A stretch of DNA of 64,000 nucleotides, taken from positions 124,001 to 188,000 of the forward strand of contig NZ_JACXXN010000009.1 of the NCBI RefSeq assembly GCF_014904695.1, in the 5' to 3' direction. The DNA is from Nostoc sp. MG11. Lineage in GTDB: Bacteria > Cyanobacteriota > Cyanobacteriia > Cyanobacteriales > Nostocaceae. A program made the translations under genes and the position numbers. Below the pieces are notes generated by a model. The model did no database searches, was not told the DNA's origin, and saw only the letters and a program-made list of their open reading frames with translations. Below, piece after piece: positions 61,212-64,000 of this stretch (positions are counted from its first letter, which is position 1; the number at the start of each line of letters is the position of its first letter).

Positions 61212-64000
61212 TTAACAATAATGCTGAGGCTCACCCATTGCAGTTAAAATTTTTCTAGAACCAGAGTAAGGATTACGTCCGTGAGCGGTCAACATATTAT
61301 CCAGCATTAATATATCCCCTTTCTGCCAAGGATAAATAATAATTTCTTGTTGATAAGCCTCACGAATTTCTGCAATAACCGAATTTTCAATTGGAGAACC
61401 ATCACCATAAAAAGTGTTGTAGGGTAAATCTTCTTCTGTAAACTCGTTGAAAAATTTTTCTCGAAATTGTGTTTGTAAACTCGACACATGCCAAAAAACA
61501 ACGTGATTAAACCAAACCATTTCACCTGTTTTTGGATGTTGCGCTATGGCTGGGCGAACTTGACGAGTTCTTAAACAGTTGTTATCTCTCCACTCAACCT
61601 GAATGCAAGCGTTACGACAATATTTTTCCATCACAGCTTTATCTGTTGTGTGAAAAGCTTTTTGCCAAGGCAAACCAAATCCATGACCATAGTTGCGAAC
61701 TAACATCCACCCTCTTTCTTGAAAGCGTTCTCTAATCTGAGGGTGAATACGTTGAAATACTTTTCTCACATCAGCAATTGGAGTTTCTCCTCCTTGATTT
61801 GCAGGTTCAATGCAGCAAAACCATATCTTCATTGGATAGGTACTGGCATAGGATGATTCATTATGTAAAGCAATGGTTTGGTCAGCGGGAAATTCGGTAG
61901 ACGTATAAACTTTTTCGCTTAACTTAGTACGAGGTGTAGAAGATTCTGTATAAGGCATTAATTGAGGACATACGGCACTAACGAATTGTTCAAAATCTTC
62001 TTTTTGATTAATAGCAAAACCTCTAAATAAAATTCCTCCAGATTTCGACAAGTTATTGATAATGAATGCTTGATTGTTCTCAGCCCAAATTGGTAAATTC
62101 AAATCACTAAATTTAGGCGTAATAACCAAAGGTACATTTCCTTCTAATTGCAAAAAAGATTCTGTTATTAATTCTTGTTGGGATAAGTTAATTACTGTAG
62201 GTTTTGGTTGTGACTTAAATGCTTTAAATTTTTGGCGCCGGGCTTGTTGAAATTCCTGTTGCTTTGCATCTTGTCTTTGCTTATCTGCTGTTGTCAATAT
62301 TTCTTTTATGGTTATAAATTTAATCTGAGGTTGAGCAATAACGGCACGTAAAATTATTTCATAATCTGTAATAAATTTAGCGATCGCAGAAGCATTAAAT
62401 AAGTCTGTGCTATATTCCAAACTACCACTCAAACCTTGTTTGCTTTCCCACATAGTAAGCAATAAATCAAATTTAGCTCTACCATTATCAATATCTTCGA
62501 TAATTTTCAACTTCAAACCTTCTAATTCCAGTGGAAGTGTTGGGGCATTTTGTAGAACAAATTTGGATTGAAACAGAGGTGTACGGCTCAAATCCCGTTC
62601 TGGTTTCAGAGCTAATACCAACTGATCAAATGGCATATCCTGATGTTCATAAGCAGCCAATGTCACTTCACAAATACGCTTCAAAAACTCTTGAAAAGTT
62701 GGATTACCTCCAAGGTAGGTACGTAATACTAACTGATTAACAAAAAAACCAATAATATTTTCTGTTTCTGGAACATTACGGTTAGCAACATCAGTACCTA
62801 TAACGATGTCATCCTGCTTTGTGTGGTAATGCATTAAGATTTTAAATGCTGCCACTAAAGTCATAAATAGAGTGACTCCTTCCCTGTGGCTAAGTGTTTT
62901 AATTTCTTCACAAAGTTCTTTTGGCAGTTCTAGATGTTGTTTAGTACCACGAAAAGTTTGGATTTCAGGACGCGGATAGTCGGTAGGTAATTCTAGTACA
63001 GGTAAGTTAGCAAGTTGCTGTTTCCAATAAGACAAGTGTTTCTCCATAACTTCTTTTTGTAGCCACTGATTTTGCCAATAGGCGAAGTCTGCATATTGAA
63101 TTGGCAATTCTGGTAAAGGTAAAGGTACTCCTTTGCTGAAAGCTGTATAAAGCGCAGAAAATTCACGAATAAGTATACCAATTGACCAGCCATCAGAAAT
63201 AATATGATGCATCACTAACAGCAATACGTAAGTTTCTTCATCTAAGCGCAATAAACTAACTCGCAGCAATGGATCATTAGCTAAGTCAAAAGGTTTTTGA
63301 GCTTCTTTTTGGATTGACTCCTGTACCTTAACAAACTGTTTTTCTTTTGAAATTTCACTTAAATTTATTATTGGCAGAGACATTGAAGTAAATGGAGCAA
63401 TTATTTGTACAGGAACTCCATTTACTTTCCTAAAATTAGTACGTAATGCTTCTTGACGCTGCAAAAGTTCTTTGAAACTTTGCTCTAAAGCATTTATGTC
63501 TAAATCTCCGTTCAGGTAAACGGCAGCTGGCATATTATATGTAGAATTTTCCTTTTCCAATTGATCTAGAATCCACAATCTTTTTTGGGCAAAAGATAGG
63601 GGTAATTCCATCTCTCGTGAAACTCGTTCAATTGGTGGAATTGACTTAGTGATTTGCTGTTTATTCTCAAAAACTTTGGCTAATTTTGCTATCGTCGGTA
63701 ATTCAAAAATTCGGCGCAATGGTAATTCAACATCAAATATCTTATTAATGCGGGATATAACTTGGGTGGCTAACAGTGAGTGTCCACCCAATTCAAAAAA
63801 GTTATCGTTTATTCCTATTTTTTCTAAGCCAAGTACTTGCATCCAGATCATCGCCATCTGTTTTTCAACAAGCGTTTGAGGAGCAACAAAGGTTTCTTCA
63901 AATTCTGGACTTACTCTATCAGGTGCAGGTAATGCTTTGCGGTCAACCTTGCCATTGGGTGTAAGTGGGAGTGCCTCTAATATTACAAAACTTGTTGGCA
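61212..64000 (-). CDS. NRPS (partial): A-PCP-C with fused SyrP/TauD-type hydroxylase
   Basis: The left end of an NRPS cut by the window edge; the frame is open to the last base. It ends an A domain (ALPLTPNGKVDRKALPAPD is the A8-A10 core), then PCP (LGGHSLLATQV), then an LCL C domain with HHIISDGWS. A basic linker (RQDAKQQEFQQARRQKFKAF) leads to a TauD-like domain of about 300 residues. Its iron site is HNESSY (HxE) and AHGRNPYSGSRK, with the distal His and the Arg that binds 2-oxoglutarate. The HxE rather than HxD is typical of SyrP/AsnO-like amino-acid beta-hydroxylases. The specificity of the A domain lies outside the window. The next gene has the matching C-like domain without His. ATG 63857 is only internal. 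Confidence 0.93.
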   Translation of the reverse strand, partial: PTSFVILEALPLTPNGKVDRKALPAPDRVSPEFEETFVAPQTLVEKQMAMIWMQVLGLEKIGINDNFFELGGHSLLATQVISRINKIFDVELPLRRIFELPTIAKLAKVFENKQQITKSIPPIERVSREMELPLSFAQKRLWILDQLEKENSTYNMPAAVYLNGDLDINALEQSFKELLQRQEALRTNFRKVNGVPVQIIAPFTSMSLPIINLSEISKEKQFVKVQESIQKEAQKPFDLANDPLLRVSLLRLDEETYVLLLVMHHIISDGWSIGILIREFSALYTAFSKGVPLPLPELPIQYADFAYWQNQWLQKEVMEKHLSYWKQQLANLPVLELPTDYPRPEIQTFRGTKQHLELPKELCEEIKTLSHREGVTLFMTLVAAFKILMHYHTKQDDIVIGTDVANRNVPETENIIGFFVNQLVLRTYLGGNPTFQEFLKRICEVTLAAYEHQDMPFDQLVLALKPERDLSRTPLFQSKFVLQNAPTLPLELEGLKLKIIEDIDNGRAKFDLLLTMWESKQGLSGSLEYSTDLFNASAIAKFITDYEIILRAVIAQPQIKFITIKEILTTADKQRQDAKQQEFQQARRQKFKAFKSQPKPTVINLSQQELITESFLQLEGNVPLVITPKFSDLNLPIWAENNQAFIINNLSKSGGILFRGFAINQKEDFEQFVSAVCPQLMPYTESSTPRTKLSEKVYTSTEFPADQTIALHNESSYASTYPMKIWFCCIEPANQGGETPIADVRKVFQRIHPQIRERFQERGWMLVRNYGHGFGLPWQKAFHTTDKAVMEKYCRNACIQVEWRDNNCLRTRQVRPAIAQHPKTGEMVWFNHVVFWHVSSLQTQFREKFFNEFTEEDLPYNTFYGDGSPIENSVIAEIREAYQQEIIIYPWQKGDILMLDNMLTAHGRNPYSGSRKILTAMGEPQHYC

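Noticed and set aside
63649-63964. Plus-strand frames of 62-76 codons at the right edge
   Set aside because: They are antisense shadows of the A-PCP-C region, where the minus-strand frame has clear NRPS motifs up to the window edge.
57893-64000. Assignment of the cluster as a beta-hydroxyaspartate siderophore (cyanochelin-like)
   Set aside because: The SyrP-like domain fits, but the A code reads Asn rather than Asp, and no TonB receptor or siderophore transporter is seen in the window. Iron binding is left open.
1-64000. tRNA, rRNA and known riboswitches
   Set aside because: Reading the gaps by eye I found no tRNA-like T-loop or acceptor pairing, rRNA signature or known riboswitch core. A covariance-model scan would be needed to exclude small RNAs.

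Overview
The window is chromosomal-type DNA of a filamentous, probably heterocyst-forming cyanobacterium (Nostoc/Anabaena/Tolypothrix-like). The evidence is the very frequent HIP1 octamer GCGATCGC, heptameric TTGACCC-type tandem repeats, palindromic 'GGCTACGCCTACGC' dispersed repeats, MITE-like elements, a YlqD protein, a plastid-type pyruvate dehydrogenase E2, a cyanobacterial long-chain acyl-ACP/CoA synthetase and a CYP110-like P450. No genus can be fixed from the sequence alone.

Region 1 (1-18.3 kb) is ordinary accessory and housekeeping DNA: a GT4 glycosyltransferase, a LOG-like nucleotide-binding protein, a one-TM unknown, a HAD hydrolase coupled to a methyltransferase, a PEP-CTERM-like secreted protein with a cut-off sorting tail, an S4 RNA-binding protein, an SDR, an RtcB RNA ligase interrupted by a 322-residue intein with an HNH endonuclease region, an ATP-grasp protein, a second methyltransferase, the E2 subunit of pyruvate dehydrogenase, an exported unknown, YlqD and an acyl-activating enzyme. 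Between about 17.5 and 18.3 kb lie two tandem paralogous micro-genes (81 and 55 codons), conserved in peptide but not in codon choice. Two MITE-like elements with terminal inverted repeats and apparent target duplications sit at 3.1 kb and 13.5 kb.

Region 2 (about 18.4-64 kb, all minus strand, entering from beyond the right edge) is a large hybrid NRPS/PKS cluster. In reading order: a cut NRPS (A-PCP-C) ending in a fused SyrP/TauD-type Fe(II)/2-oxoglutarate hydroxylase; an NRPS whose first condensation-like domain lacks the HHxxxDG motif and whose A domain reads as Asn; a KS-AT-KR-carrier-E protein; a stand-alone DCL-type C protein; a cupin/JmjC-like dioxygenase; an EctB-type diaminobutyrate aminotransferase; an NRPS with only the C-lobe of a condensation domain and an acidic A pocket; three KS-AT-KR-ACP proteins, interrupted by a PanP-like PLP decarboxylase; a methyltransferase; a terminal C-A-PCP-TE NRPS with a beta-alanine-like code; a P450, SDRs, a sucrase-ferredoxin-like Fe-S protein, a MATE exporter and an MbtH protein.

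The cluster appears to supply its own unusual building blocks. The aminotransferase would make 2,4-diaminobutyrate for the A domain next to it, and the decarboxylase would make beta-alanine from aspartate for the last module. The inferred order is X - (beta-hydroxy)Asn - ketide - Dab - ketide(s) - beta-Ala, released by a thioesterase with a cysteine nucleophile. Several domains are visibly degenerate: one AT has lost its catalytic serine and about 86 residues, one KR has lost its NADPH loop, and one SDR has lost its catalytic tyrosine. I cannot match the whole layout to a product I know. Substrate codes were read by eye against GrsA-PheA and are inferences.
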